The notes under the pieces: generated by a model | Told to the model about the DNA's origin: nothing | What the model saw: only the letters and a program-made list of their open reading frames with translations | The model's database searches: none | Shown: piece after piece, positions 8,514 to 16,304 of the stretch | How positions within the stretch are numbered: the first letter of the stretch is position 1 | Layout of the letters: each line of letters starts with the position of its first letter | Translations under genes and position numbers: made by a program | Source of the DNA: Glycocaulis sp050485565 | Lineage (GTDB): Bacteria > Pseudomonadota > Alphaproteobacteria > Caulobacterales > Maricaulaceae | Direction of reading: 5' to 3' | DNA length: 64,000 nt | Assembly (NCBI RefSeq): GCF_050485565.1 | Contig: NZ_JBJHBQ010000008.1 | Location: 101,500 to 165,499, forward strand

Positions 8514-8528
8514 TGGCACGGCCCTTGC
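8514..8528 (+). promoter_or_regulatory. Sigma-54 promoter for flgF-flgG-flgA-flgH
   Basis: TGGCACGGCCCTTGC is a perfect -24/-12 sigma-54 element (GG, ten bases, GC). It lies 75 bases before flgF in a 276-base gap between the divergent fliL and flgF genes, preceded by an AT-rich stretch (8481-8510). In Caulobacter the flgF operon is a FlbD/sigma-54 dependent class; the same logic is expected here. Confidence 0.85.
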
Positions 8529-8602
8529 GATGACCCGGCCAGCGCGACTGGCAAAAGTCCGGTCGTACGCGGCACACGGCCAGAAAGGGCGAGGACGGCG
8601 CG

Positions 8603-9340
8603 ATGGACAACATGATGATGATAGGTCTGAGCCAGCAGCAGGTGCTGCGCCGGGCTATGGACATCACTGCCAACAATATCGCGAACGTTTCGACGGCCGG
8701 GTTCAAGGCCGAGCAATTGCTGGTCGAAGCGGAACCCTATACCCGCGCCCGCGCCGAAGATGGCCCTGCCCGCCTGAACTATGTCGCCGAGTGGGGCATG
8801 GGCCGCGATTTCAGCCAGGGCTCGCTGGAGCAGACCGGGCGGTCGCTGGACGTTGCCATCACCGGCGATGGCTTCTTCACGATTGATACCCCGCAAGGAG
8901 AGCGCTTTACCCGCGATGGCCGGTTCTCCATGGATGCCGCTGGCACCCTCACTTCGGCCAATGGCTCGCCCGTGCTGGGCGAAGGCGGCGCACCCATCAC
9001 CATCGACCCGGAAGCCGGGCCTGTCACGATCCTTGCCAATGGCGAGGTCAGCCAGGACGGGCTTGTCGCGGGCCGCATCGCCATTACCCGGTTTGAGGAT
9101 AATGGCCTGCTCTCCAAGATTGGCGACAATCTCTACACCGCCCCTGAGGACGCGCCGCGCGAACTGGTGTTCGAACCGGCCATCCGGCAGGGGTTTGTCG
9201 AAAGCTCCAACGTGCGCCCCATCATGGAGATCACCTCCATGATGGAAGTGTCGCGCGCCTACACATCCGTTACCCGCATGCTCCAGCAGGCCGACGAGCT
9301 CAGCCGCAAGGCCATCGAGCGTCTTGGCCGGCCCGGCTAG
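8603..9340 (+). CDS. flgF: Flagellar basal-body rod protein FlgF
   Basis: A distal rod protein of 245 residues. N-terminal rod signature ANNIANVSTAGFKAEQ (about 22-37), central DVAITGDGFFTIDTPQGERF block typical of FlgF/FlgG/FlgE, and the C-terminal rod helix EITSMMEVSRAYTSVTRMLQ. First gene behind the sigma-54 promoter at 8514, with flgG following after 27 bases. The start ATG at 8603 is preceded by GGACGGCGCG. Confidence 0.95.
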   Translation: MDNMMMIGLSQQQVLRRAMDITANNIANVSTAGFKAEQLLVEAEPYTRARAEDGPARLNYVAEWGMGRDFSQGSLEQTGRSLDVAITGDGFFTIDTPQGERFTRDGRFSMDAAGTLTSANGSPVLGEGGAPITIDPEAGPVTILANGEVSQDGLVAGRIAITRFEDNGLLSKIGDNLYTAPEDAPRELVFEPAIRQGFVESSNVRPIMEITSMMEVSRAYTSVTRMLQQADELSRKAIERLGRPG

Positions 9341-9367
9341 TGAATTACTGACAAGGAAACCCAACTG

Positions 9368-10153
9368 ATGCGCGCACTGTCTACCGCCGCCACCGGAATG
9401 GAAGCCCAGCAGCTCAATGTCGAGGTGATCGCCCACAACCTCGCCAACATGAACACGACCGCCTTCAAGCGGCAGCGCGCCGAGTTTCAGGATCTGCTCT
9501 ACCAGAATATGGGCCAGGTCGGGGCCGCCAGCTCTGACGCAGGCACCATCGTGCCGACCGGCCTGCAGATCGGTCTGGGTGTGCAGGCTGGCTCGGTCTA
9601 CCGCATCACCGAGCAGGGCAGCCTCTCCCAGACCGGCAATGAGCTGGATCTGGCGATTTCAGGGCGCGGCTATTTCCGCATCGAGCTGCCCAATGGCGGC
9701 GAAGCCTATACCCGCTCAGGCAGCTTCTCGCGCAGTCCGGAAGGCCAGCTTGTCACCTCTGACGGCTATCTGGTCATGCCGGGCATCGCGATTCCCGAAG
9801 AGGCGCGCCGGGTGGACGTCAATCAGCAGGGCCAGGTCCAGGTGATGATGGACGGCGATGCCGAGCCTCAAATCCTCGGCCAGCTGGAGCTTATCACCTT
9901 TGCCAACGAGGCCGGCCTTGAGGCGGCAGGCGACAATCTTTACCTCGAAACCGCCGCCTCCGGCGCGGCCAATGTCGGCGTACCCGGCCAGCCGGGCTTC
10001 GGCATCATCCGGCAGGGTTTCGTGGAAACCTCCAATGTCGACGCCGTCACCGAAATCACCGCGCTGATCCGCGCCCAGCGGGCCTACGAGATGAATGCCC
10101 GCGTCATCAGCGCCGCCGACGAAATGCTCGCCGCTTCTGCAAACCTCCGCTAG
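9368..10153 (+). CDS. flgG: Flagellar distal rod protein FlgG
   Basis: FlgG makes most of the distal rod that passes through the P and L rings. The 261-residue product has HNLANMNTTAFKRQRAEFQD (about 22-41), the family hallmark GLQIGLGVQAGSVYRITEQG, and the C-terminal rod domain ALIRAQRAYEMNARVISAADEML. These are the exact features that separate FlgG from FlgF. It sits between flgF and flgA and has ACAAGGAAACC upstream as ribosome binding site. Confidence 0.97.
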   Translation: MRALSTAATGMEAQQLNVEVIAHNLANMNTTAFKRQRAEFQDLLYQNMGQVGAASSDAGTIVPTGLQIGLGVQAGSVYRITEQGSLSQTGNELDLAISGRGYFRIELPNGGEAYTRSGSFSRSPEGQLVTSDGYLVMPGIAIPEEARRVDVNQQGQVQVMMDGDAEPQILGQLELITFANEAGLEAAGDNLYLETAASGAANVGVPGQPGFGIIRQGFVETSNVDAVTEITALIRAQRAYEMNARVISAADEMLAASANLR

Positions 10154-10182
10154 CCCACACCTGCAAGGCAAGGATAGCCGCC

Positions 10183-11121
10183 ATGATGCGCATGCTCACC
10201 GCCGCCCTGATCCTCGCGATCCTCGGCACCGCCTATGCCGACGCCCAGCAGAACGTGCTTTTGCGCGAGCGGGTGGTGGTCGAGGGGGCCGTCGTCACGC
10301 TGGGCGATCTGTTCGAAGGGGTCGAGGGCGAGGCGGCGCAGGTCACGCTGGCACGCGCGCCGCAGCCCGGCGCACGCACCTTCCTGGACCCGGCCTGGGT
10401 CAGCCGTCAGGCCAGCCGCAACGGGCTGGAATGGGCGAACGCCACCGGTATTGAACGCGTTGCCGTGCAGCGCGCCTCGCAAAGCCTGTCGGCGGGCGAT
10501 ATTGCCGAGCTGATTGCCGCGCACATGTACCGGGAGACCGGACGCAGCCATGAAGTCACCCTGTCCAACCGCATGGTGTCCATCCACGCGCCGATCGATG
10601 CCGCCGCAGCGCCAGAGATTGTCCGTCTGGAGCTGGATGGCCGCACCGGGCCGTTCCGCGCCGAAATCCGCAGCCATGAGGGCGGCGATCCTGTCACCGT
10701 GACGGGCCGCGCCGACCCGGTGCTGGACGTGCCGGTACTCGCCCGGCCGCTGGCGCGCGGCGAGGTGATCGAGGCAGGCGATATCGAATGGGTGCGCATG
10801 CGCTCTGACCGTATCCGCGCCGACGCCGTCACCAGCGAACGCGCCCTTGTCGGTCAGGAAGCGCGCCGCGCCCTGCGGGCCGGTGAAGCCCTGCGCAGCT
10901 ATGATTTGCGCGAACCTGCTGCCATCACGCGCGGCGAAACGGTGGCGCTGGTCTTCCAGTCCGGCCCGCTGACGCTGACCGCGCGCGCACGCGCTCTTGA
11001 AAATGCCGCGCTCGGACAGACCGCGCGCTTTGTGAACCTGCAATCGAACCGCACCATTGAAGGTGTGGTCGAAGGGCCGGGACGCGTCCGCGTGACGGGT
11101 GCCTCCGGCCATATCTTCTAG
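10183..11121 (+). CDS. flgA: Flagellar P-ring assembly chaperone FlgA
   Basis: FlgA is a periplasmic chaperone for P-ring formation by FlgI. The 312-residue protein has a signal peptide (MLTAALILAILGTAYADAQQ), an N-terminal domain specific to alphaproteobacteria, and a C-terminal SAF/ChapFlgA domain with VPVLARPLARGEVIEAGDIEW and RALRAGEALRSYDLREPAAI, ending in IEGVVEGPGRVRVTG. Third gene of flgFGAH, 29 bases after flgG. Confidence 0.93.
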   Translation: MMRMLTAALILAILGTAYADAQQNVLLRERVVVEGAVVTLGDLFEGVEGEAAQVTLARAPQPGARTFLDPAWVSRQASRNGLEWANATGIERVAVQRASQSLSAGDIAELIAAHMYRETGRSHEVTLSNRMVSIHAPIDAAAAPEIVRLELDGRTGPFRAEIRSHEGGDPVTVTGRADPVLDVPVLARPLARGEVIEAGDIEWVRMRSDRIRADAVTSERALVGQEARRALRAGEALRSYDLREPAAITRGETVALVFQSGPLTLTARARALENAALGQTARFVNLQSNRTIEGVVEGPGRVRVTGASGHIF

Positions 11122-11140
11122 CCGTCAGGAGACGATCACC

Positions 11141-11944
11141 ATGCCTCATTCACACCTGACGCGCCTTGCCCGCCTTGGCGTCTGTGCGCTGGCCCTGACG
11201 GCGATGAGCGCGTGCGCGGTACGTGACCGCGCCAGCTATATCGGCCAGCCGCCGCCCCTGTCTCCCCTTTCGGCGGACGCGGCCATTCGCGGTGTCGGCA
11301 TTACCGAGCAGCATGGCGGGGCAGGCGAGCGCCAGATGGAGGCCCTGCAGGCCGCTATTGCTGCCCGCCAGAACGATACCGGCAATCTGAACTCGCTGTG
11401 GCGGTCGAACTCGTCCACCTTCTTTGGTGATCCGCGTGCGGCGCGTGTGGGCGATATCCTGACCGTCAACATCAATATCGCCGATCGCGCCCAGGTGAAT
11501 AACCAGACCAACCGCTCACGCGAGACATCCGAACGGGCGGGCATCCCCAATTTCTTCGGCGGGGAAGCAGCGCTTGACGGCTTCTTCAACGACGCCGTCG
11601 ATCCGGCAAATCTTGTCCGCATGGGGTCAACCAGCTCCACGCGCGGTGCCGGGTCGGTCAACCGCTCCGAGACGATCCGCCTGACGGCTGCCGCCATCGT
11701 GGTCGACGTTCTGTGGAACGGAAACATGATCGTGCATGGGCGTCAGGAAGTGCGGATCAATAACGAAGTGCGCGAGCTTCTGATCTCCGGCATTGTGCGC
11801 CCGCAGGACATCGCCTCGGACAACACGATCGATCACTCCAAGATCGCCGAGGCGCGCATTTCCTACGGTGGCCGCGGCCATATCTCCGAGATGCAACGCC
11901 CGCCAGTGGGGCAGGAAATCTACAACCTGCTCTGGCCCTTCTAG
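11141..11944 (+). CDS. flgH: Flagellar L-ring protein FlgH
   Basis: FlgH forms the outer-membrane L ring as a lipoprotein. The start at 11141 has AGGAG nine bases upstream; the longer frame from 11099 overlaps flgA and is rejected. The N-terminus ends in a lipobox (LTAMSAC, about residues 21-27 of 267). Family blocks present: DPRAARVGDILTVNINIADR, the Ser/Asn-rich middle, and VRPQDIASDNTIDHSKIAEARISYGGRG near the C-terminus. Last gene of the sigma-54 driven flgFGAH operon. Confidence 0.95.
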   Translation: MPHSHLTRLARLGVCALALTAMSACAVRDRASYIGQPPPLSPLSADAAIRGVGITEQHGGAGERQMEALQAAIAARQNDTGNLNSLWRSNSSTFFGDPRAARVGDILTVNINIADRAQVNNQTNRSRETSERAGIPNFFGGEAALDGFFNDAVDPANLVRMGSTSSTRGAGSVNRSETIRLTAAAIVVDVLWNGNMIVHGRQEVRINNEVRELLISGIVRPQDIASDNTIDHSKIAEARISYGGRGHISEMQRPPVGQEIYNLLWPF

Positions 11945-12032
11945 AAGCGCGCCGTAAACCGGAAAACGCTAACACTTTGCTCATCATTCGGCCCCTAGGA
12001 TAACGCCCGGGCGAAAGCTCGAAGGGGACCGG

Positions 12033-12476
12033 ATGACTGGGCGTTTCTCATATATTACAAGGATGCTGGGGCCGGAGCGGGTGATGTATGTCCGCGCTTT
12101 CGGCGTCAACCGGCCCGACATAAGCCGTGACCGTGGCGGCATGCTGCTCGACCGGGTGGCCAGGGGCGGCGTCAACGCCGTTATCTTCGACTACCGGCGC
12201 ATGCTCTACACCCATGACACCTTCCAGATCGGCACGCTCGCAGGGCGGGTCGCCAGCCGTCTGCCAGCGGGCTTTCCGGTCGCCTATGTGCTCGCCCGCC
12301 AGCACACCGGTTTCGTGGTGACACTGATGCGCACGCTGACGCGCAAGGGCATCATCACCGAACCCTTCGCCAGCCACCGCCCGGCCATCGCCTGGGCGAG
12401 CGAACAGGTCAGGATCGCGCAGCTTGCCGCCGGCAGTTACCACGAAAGCCCGGTCCTGCATGCCCGCAGCGCCTGA
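12033..12476 (+). CDS. Small hypothetical protein, first of a paralogous pair
   Basis: 147 residues, soluble, no signal peptide. I do not recognise a named family. It shares layout with the next gene: a short beta/alpha protein with a hydrophobic strand ending in D-Y (NAVIFDYRRM, about residues 48-57; AIILDYSQ in the neighbour), then a helical part, a YVLARQHTGFVVTLM segment and a final alpha helix. This arrangement resembles STAS/SpoIIAA-like folds, but that is a structural guess. AAGGGGACCGG precedes the ATG. It follows flgH after 88 bases and overlaps the next gene by 17 bases. Confidence 0.7.
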   Translation: MTGRFSYITRMLGPERVMYVRAFGVNRPDISRDRGGMLLDRVARGGVNAVIFDYRRMLYTHDTFQIGTLAGRVASRLPAGFPVAYVLARQHTGFVVTLMRTLTRKGIITEPFASHRPAIAWASEQVRIAQLAAGSYHESPVLHARSA

Positions 12477-12855
12477 TTCAGCAGACCTTGTTGTCGAGAA
12501 ATTCGAACTGGAGGACGCCAACGTATTCTGCGCCCGCCTGATCGGCATCAATCGGGTGAAGGACAGTCTTGGCAATGCCGAACGGCTTTCGCAGCGCGTG
12601 GTGCGCGAGGGGCGTGACGCCATCATCCTCGACTACAGCCAGTGCAAGCTGGAGCACAAGCTAGAGGAGTTTGTGAAGGTGGGAGAGGTGTTCGCCCGGC
12701 ACATGCCGGTGCATGTGCGGATGAGCTATGTCTATGGCCCGTCCAACATGATGCACGCCGTCTATATGACGAAAATGCTCCACAAGGCCGGATTCAAGGC
12801 GCGCGCCTTCGACAATTGGGGCGATGCGGAGCGCTTCGCCCGCGGCAACGACTAG
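12460..12855 (+). CDS. Small hypothetical protein, second of a paralogous pair
   Basis: 131 residues from the ATG at 12460. Beta/alpha-type with DAIILDYSQCKLEHKLEEFV and VRMSYVYGPSNMMHAVYMTKML, which align by eye with the upstream protein. The N-terminus contains ANVFCARLIGINRVKDSLGN. No membrane segment. Possible STAS-like fold; no function assigned. It overlaps the preceding gene by 17 bases (co-translated) and converges with the dksA-like gene, leaving only three bases between stops. Position inside the flagellar island suggests a motility or cell-cycle link, which is inference only. Confidence 0.7.
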   Translation: MPAAPDSADLVVEKFELEDANVFCARLIGINRVKDSLGNAERLSQRVVREGRDAIILDYSQCKLEHKLEEFVKVGEVFARHMPVHVRMSYVYGPSNMMHAVYMTKMLHKAGFKARAFDNWGDAERFARGND

Positions 12856-12858
12856 CTA

Positions 12859-13290
12859 TCAGTCGTCGCGATGCACCCGCTCTGAGCGCTCATGGCGCTC
12901 CTGGGCTTCCAGGCTGAGGGTTGCCACCGGGCGCGCGTCCAGACGGGCCAGTGAAATCGGCTCCCCCGTCTCGTCGCAATAGCCGTAAGTGTCTTCCTCT
13001 ATCCGGCGCAGGGCCGATTCGATCTTGGCGATCAGCTTGCGCTGGCGGTCGCGGGCGCGAAGCTCCAGCGACCGGTCTGTCTCGGTGGATGCGCGGTCAG
13101 CCAGATCGGGCAGTGCGCCGATATCTTCCTGCAGGGCGTAGAGCGTGGTCTTGCTCTCCCGCAGGATCTCGTCTTTCCACGCCATCAGCTTGCGGCGGAA
13201 ATATTCTTTCTGCCGGGGATTCATGAAGTCTTCGTCCTCGCTGGGACGATACCCCTCAGGCAGCTCTATCTTGGATTCAAACGCGCTCAT
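12859..13290 (-). CDS. dksA: DksA-type RNA polymerase-binding regulator with one zinc-finger Cys
   Basis: 143 residues. DksA enters the RNA polymerase secondary channel and works with ppGpp. The coiled coil is present (about 30-95) with the acidic tip region DIGALPDLADRASTETDRS, where the two Asp residues match the functional tip DxxDxA. The C-terminal globular motif is YGYCDETGEPISLARL followed by ARPVATLSLEAQERHE: three of the four zinc Cys are replaced (C-T-S-A pattern). Start at 13290 chosen for GGAGG seven bases upstream; the longer frame to 13359 lacks this. A sigma-54-like promoter at 13385-13400 points at this gene. Confidence 0.9.
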   Translation of the reverse strand: MSAFESKIELPEGYRPSEDEDFMNPRQKEYFRRKLMAWKDEILRESKTTLYALQEDIGALPDLADRASTETDRSLELRARDRQRKLIAKIESALRRIEEDTYGYCDETGEPISLARLDARPVATLSLEAQERHERSERVHRDD

Positions 13291-13384
13291 ACGACCGCCT
13301 CCATGACGCTCACGCCCCTGCCCATGAGCGCGGCGGAGAATATCGGCGCAACTCATCAAGTCAACGACGCATGACCGTTACACC

Positions 13385-13400
13385 GCAAGTTTGGTGCCAA
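13385..13400 (-). promoter_or_regulatory. Sigma-54 promoter upstream of dksA
   Basis: Minus-strand reading TTGGCACCAAACTTGC has GG-N10-GC and matches the -24/-12 consensus at almost every position. It lies in the 159-base gap between fliX (ends 13450) and dksA (starts 13290), oriented towards dksA with a predicted leader of about 80 bases. Confidence 0.7.
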
Positions 13401-13449
13401 TAGGATTAGATAAAGACTTTCAAGAGGTAACTGGCCACGCATTGGCCAT

Positions 13450-13872
13450 TCAGGCGTCGTATTTGGCCAGTTCGACCGCTGCGCGCGTCTCAACTTCGTC
13501 CAGCATGGCTTCCAGACGCGGGTCGGACACCGACTCGCGGCGGGCCTTGAGCACGTCCATGAGGCGGACGAGCTTGGAGCGCGGCACGCCGCCTTCGAGC
13601 AGCGCGATTTTCAGATCGTCGAGCACATCCAGCAGGGTGAAAGCGCGCTCGGTGGCACGCTGGCGCGCACCGGCCTCATCATGGTCGCCCTGCAGCGCCA
13701 GAAGCGCCTCGACCGATCCGACCGATGCGACCGGTCCGGTGCCAGCAACGCTGGAGGGAGCGGGGGATGGCGCCGGTGAGGCAGGCGCGAAGCTGCCAGA
13801 CCCGCCTTGCGTGCGGCTGGTGCGCTTCGGGGCGCTGGTGCTCTGGGTCCCGCCAGGACCGGTGATCTTCAT
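13450..13872 (-). CDS. fliX: Flagellar assembly regulator FliX
   Basis: FliX is a Caulobacterales/Maricaulales-specific factor that couples completion of the early basal body to activation of the sigma-54 activator FlbD. The 140-residue product has the family start MKITGPGG, a low-complexity Ser/Ala/Pro linker (about 10-48), and the conserved helical C-terminal domain ALLALQGDHDEAGARQRATE, LLDVLDDLKIALLEGG, LDEVETRAAVELAKYDA. It is divergent from flgI, as in Caulobacter, with a perfect CtrA box 51 bases upstream. Strong taxonomic marker. Confidence 0.93.
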   Translation of the reverse strand: MKITGPGGTQSTSAPKRTSRTQGGSGSFAPASPAPSPAPSSVAGTGPVASVGSVEALLALQGDHDEAGARQRATERAFTLLDVLDDLKIALLEGGVPRSKLVRLMDVLKARRESVSDPRLEAMLDEVETRAAVELAKYDA

Positions 13873-13922
13873 CGGTCGAGCCTCTTCGACAGGTTCATAA
13901 GACGCAAATTGCTTAAGCTTGT

Positions 13923-13937
13923 TTAACAGACCCTTAA
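13923..13937 (-). promoter_or_regulatory. CtrA box upstream of fliX
   Basis: TTAACAGACCCTTAA is a perfect TTAA-N7-TTAA. It lies 51 bases before the fliX start in the 236-base fliX-flgI divergent region. A further TTAA at 13913 adds a third half-site with six-base spacing. FliX is CtrA-controlled in Caulobacter. Confidence 0.75.
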
Positions 13938-14049
13938 ACCGCTTCGCGCGCCCGGCAAAATCTTCCCGGCAGTACGCGCGCCGTCATGGTTTTGCCGCCC
14001 GCCTGGAAAAGCGGCCTCTTATATATCAGTGCATTAGCGCTACTGAAGC

Positions 14050-14064
14050 TGGCACGCATTTCGC
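14050..14064 (+). promoter_or_regulatory. Sigma-54 promoter for flgI operon
   Basis: TGGCACGCATTTCGC carries GG-N10-GC with one mismatch to TGGCACG-N4-TTGC. It is 45 bases before the flgI start. A TTAAC element (14069-14073) lies just downstream and could be part of an activator or repressor site. Confidence 0.75.
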
Positions 14065-14108
14065 ATGGTTAACGTGCGAACAGACACCCAGGCGGAGAAC
14101 CGCACCCG

Positions 14109-15209
14109 ATGATGATCCGGATTATCACTGCCCTTGCCCTCGGCCTGGCGCTCTGCGCGCCGGTTCACGCCAATCCGCGTATCAAGGACATTGCCGATAT
14201 CGAGGGCGTCCGGGACAACCAGCTGGTTGGCTATGGCCTCGTGGTGGGTCTCGACGGTTCGGGCGATACGCTGCGCAATTCGGCGTTCACCCGCCAGTCG
14301 CTGAACTCGCTGATGGAGCGCTTCAACGTCAATATCCGCGATGCGGACCTGCGCACAGGCAATGTCGCCGCCGTGCTGGTGACGGCGCATCTGCCGCCGT
14401 TTGCCACGCAAGGTTCACGCATGGATGTCACCGTGTCGGCCATGGGCGATGCCAGCAGCCTGCAGGGCGGCGTCCTGATCGCCACACCGCTGATGGGCGC
14501 TGACGGACAGGTGTACGCGGTGGCGCAAGGCTCCATCGCGGTAGGCGGGTTCACCGCGCAGGGCGCAGGTGCCAGCATCACACGCGGCGTGCCGACCAAT
14601 GGCCGCATCTCCAACGGCGCGATCATCGAGCGCGAGTTGCGTTTTGATCTCGCGAGCCGCGACGAAATCCGCCTTGCCCTGCGTAATCCCGATTTCACCA
14701 CAGCGCGCCGCATGGCCGACGCCATCAACGCCTATATCGGCACCGGCACCGCCCATGCCAGCGATCCGGCAACCGTGGTGGTCAGCCGCCCGGCGAGCTT
14801 CCGCGGCGATATGGTCGGTCTGGTGGCCGATGTGGAGCAGCTGCGCGTTGCCGCCGATATGCGCGCCCGCGTGGTCATCGATGAGAGCACCGGCACCATC
14901 GTGATGGGCGAGAATGTGCGCGTCTCCACCGTGGCCATCGCGCAGGGCAATCTCACCATCACCGTCAGCGAGACCCCGATTGCCAGCCAGCCGGGCGCCT
15001 TCTCCGAAGGCGAAACCGTGGTTCTGCCGCGCACACAGGTTACCGCCGAGGAAGACTCCATGCAGCTGGGCGTGCTGCAGGGCACAGTGTCCTTGCGCGA
15101 GCTGGTGGACGGGCTGAACGCGTTGGGCGTCTCGCCGCGAGACATGATCACGATTTTGCAGACCATCAAGGCGGCAGGCGCACTGCAGGCCGAGATCGAG
15201 GTGCTGTGA
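14109..15209 (+). CDS. flgI: Flagellar P-ring protein FlgI
   Basis: FlgI forms the periplasmic P ring in the peptidoglycan layer. The 366-residue product has a signal peptide (ITALALGLALCAPVHA), mature start NPRIKDIADIEGVRDNQLVG, then GYGLVVGLDGSGDT, NVAAVLVTAHLPPFATQGSR, and the C-terminal VSLRELVDGLNALGVSPRDM. All are standard for the family and the length is normal. First of flgI-flgJN-flbY, driven by the sigma-54 site at 14050. Confidence 0.96.
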   Translation: MMIRIITALALGLALCAPVHANPRIKDIADIEGVRDNQLVGYGLVVGLDGSGDTLRNSAFTRQSLNSLMERFNVNIRDADLRTGNVAAVLVTAHLPPFATQGSRMDVTVSAMGDASSLQGGVLIATPLMGADGQVYAVAQGSIAVGGFTAQGAGASITRGVPTNGRISNGAIIERELRFDLASRDEIRLALRNPDFTTARRMADAINAYIGTGTAHASDPATVVVSRPASFRGDMVGLVADVEQLRVAADMRARVVIDESTGTIVMGENVRVSTVAIAQGNLTITVSETPIASQPGAFSEGETVVLPRTQVTAEEDSMQLGVLQGTVSLRELVDGLNALGVSPRDMITILQTIKAAGALQAEIEVL

Positions 15210-15532
15210 TGGATGATTTCCTCGCCAGTCAGGTTCAGGGCGCTTTTCAGACCCGCGAACCCTCCCTGCCCGGCACGGGCGGCATTACCAATGCCGAACA
15301 GGCGCGCCAGGTTGCCGAGGAGTTCGAGGCGGTCTTCCTTGCCCAGCTCGTGGAACAGATGATGGGCGAGAGCACACAGAGCGAGATGTTTGGCGGCGGC
15401 GCGGGCGAGAGCGCCTTCCGGGGCATGCTCAATGAGGAATACGCCAAGGTGATGGCGCGCGCAGGCGGGATTGGCCTTGCTGATGATCTGGCCCGCGAGA
15501 TTCTGCGCCTTCAGGAAGCAGGAGCACGCTAA
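15209..15532 (+). CDS. Rod-binding protein, FlgJ N-terminal type (CheL-like)
   Basis: 107 residues corresponding to the rod-capping N-terminal half of enterobacterial FlgJ, without the muramidase half, as in most alphaproteobacteria. Motifs: EEFEAVFLAQLVEQMMGEST (about 36-55), AFRGMLNEEYAKVMARAGGIGLADDLAREIL. ATG at 15209 overlaps the flgI stop (TGATG); an in-frame GTG lies one codon earlier. In Caulobacter nomenclature this position is occupied by cheL. It probably caps the growing rod. Confidence 0.88.
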   Translation: MDDFLASQVQGAFQTREPSLPGTGGITNAEQARQVAEEFEAVFLAQLVEQMMGESTQSEMFGGGAGESAFRGMLNEEYAKVMARAGGIGLADDLAREILRLQEAGAR

Positions 15533-15972
15533 TGAGTGAACTGGCCGCGAAAACCCCTGCCGAGCGCGCTGCCATGCTGGTCCGCCTGACCGCGCGCCTG
15601 ACCGAGCTGTTTGACACCGAGACGACCCATTTCGAGGCGCGCCAGCCGCACAAGGCTTTCGATCTGCAGGACGAGAAGATGCAGCTGGCCAATATCTACC
15701 GGCGCGAAACCCAGCTCGCCGCCAGCGATCCGGAGCGTCTTGCGGGGCTGGAACCGGCGCTCAAGGCGTCCTTGCGGGCAAATGTGGAGAAGCTCGACGC
15801 CGCTGTGCAGCGCAATGGCGTTGTGGTCGAAGCGCTCAAAGACATTACCGAAGGGCTGGTAAAGTCCATCGCCGACGAAGCTGTCCGCCAGAAGGCGCAG
15901 AATGCTGGCTACGGCCCGCAATCGGCACGCGCAAGCCAGATCGGCGCGATAGCCGTCAACCAGAGCGCCTGA
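15532..15972 (+). CDS. FlgN/FlbY-like flagellar protein
   Basis: 146 residues, almost entirely helical, with the N-terminal pattern LVRLTARLTELFDTETTHFE and QDEKMQLANIYRRETQLAA seen in FlgN-type export chaperones and the Caulobacter FlbY family. The start overlaps the preceding stop (TAATG). A role in chaperoning hook-associated proteins or hook assembly is inferred from family and position. Last gene of the flgI operon and of the flagellar island. Confidence 0.8.
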   Translation: MSELAAKTPAERAAMLVRLTARLTELFDTETTHFEARQPHKAFDLQDEKMQLANIYRRETQLAASDPERLAGLEPALKASLRANVEKLDAAVQRNGVVVEALKDITEGLVKSIADEAVRQKAQNAGYGPQSARASQIGAIAVNQSA

Positions 15973-15984
15973 AGACCGGTAGCC

Positions 15985-16299
15985 TCAACTCGGAGGGGCT
16001 AGCCGCTCCACTGCCTCACTGCGCGACAGGCCGGCAATACGCACCGTCTTTATCCGCGCGGTATGACCTGAAACCAGCTCCAGCGCGGATTTCGGCACGC
16101 CCAGCGTTTTGGCCAGCAATTTGAGAACAGCCATATTGGCCGCGCCCTTGTCCGGCACGGCGCGCACGCGGATTTTCAGATGAGCCAGCCCGTCGGCGCG
16201 GATCTCCACGCCCTCTATCGTGTCTCTGGAGGCGTTCGGCGTAACACGAAGGCGAAGGATTGCTCCTTCGCCTTCATCACTTATCCAGTCTGCGTTCAA
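15985..16299 (-). CDS. DUF167 (YggU-type) protein
   Basis: 104 residues of the DUF167 family. Signature LRVTPNASRDTIEG (about 17-30) and IRVRAVPDKGAANMAVLKLLAKTLGVPKSALELVSG (about 43-78). Structure is known for family members, function is not. It lies six bases downstream of the ftsH stop on the same strand, so it is likely the last gene of the tilS-ftsH transcript. It converges with the flbY-like gene. Confidence 0.9.
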   Translation of the reverse strand: MNADWISDEGEGAILRLRVTPNASRDTIEGVEIRADGLAHLKIRVRAVPDKGAANMAVLKLLAKTLGVPKSALELVSGHTARIKTVRIAGLSRSEAVERLAPPS

Positions 16300-16304
16300 G
16301 GCGC

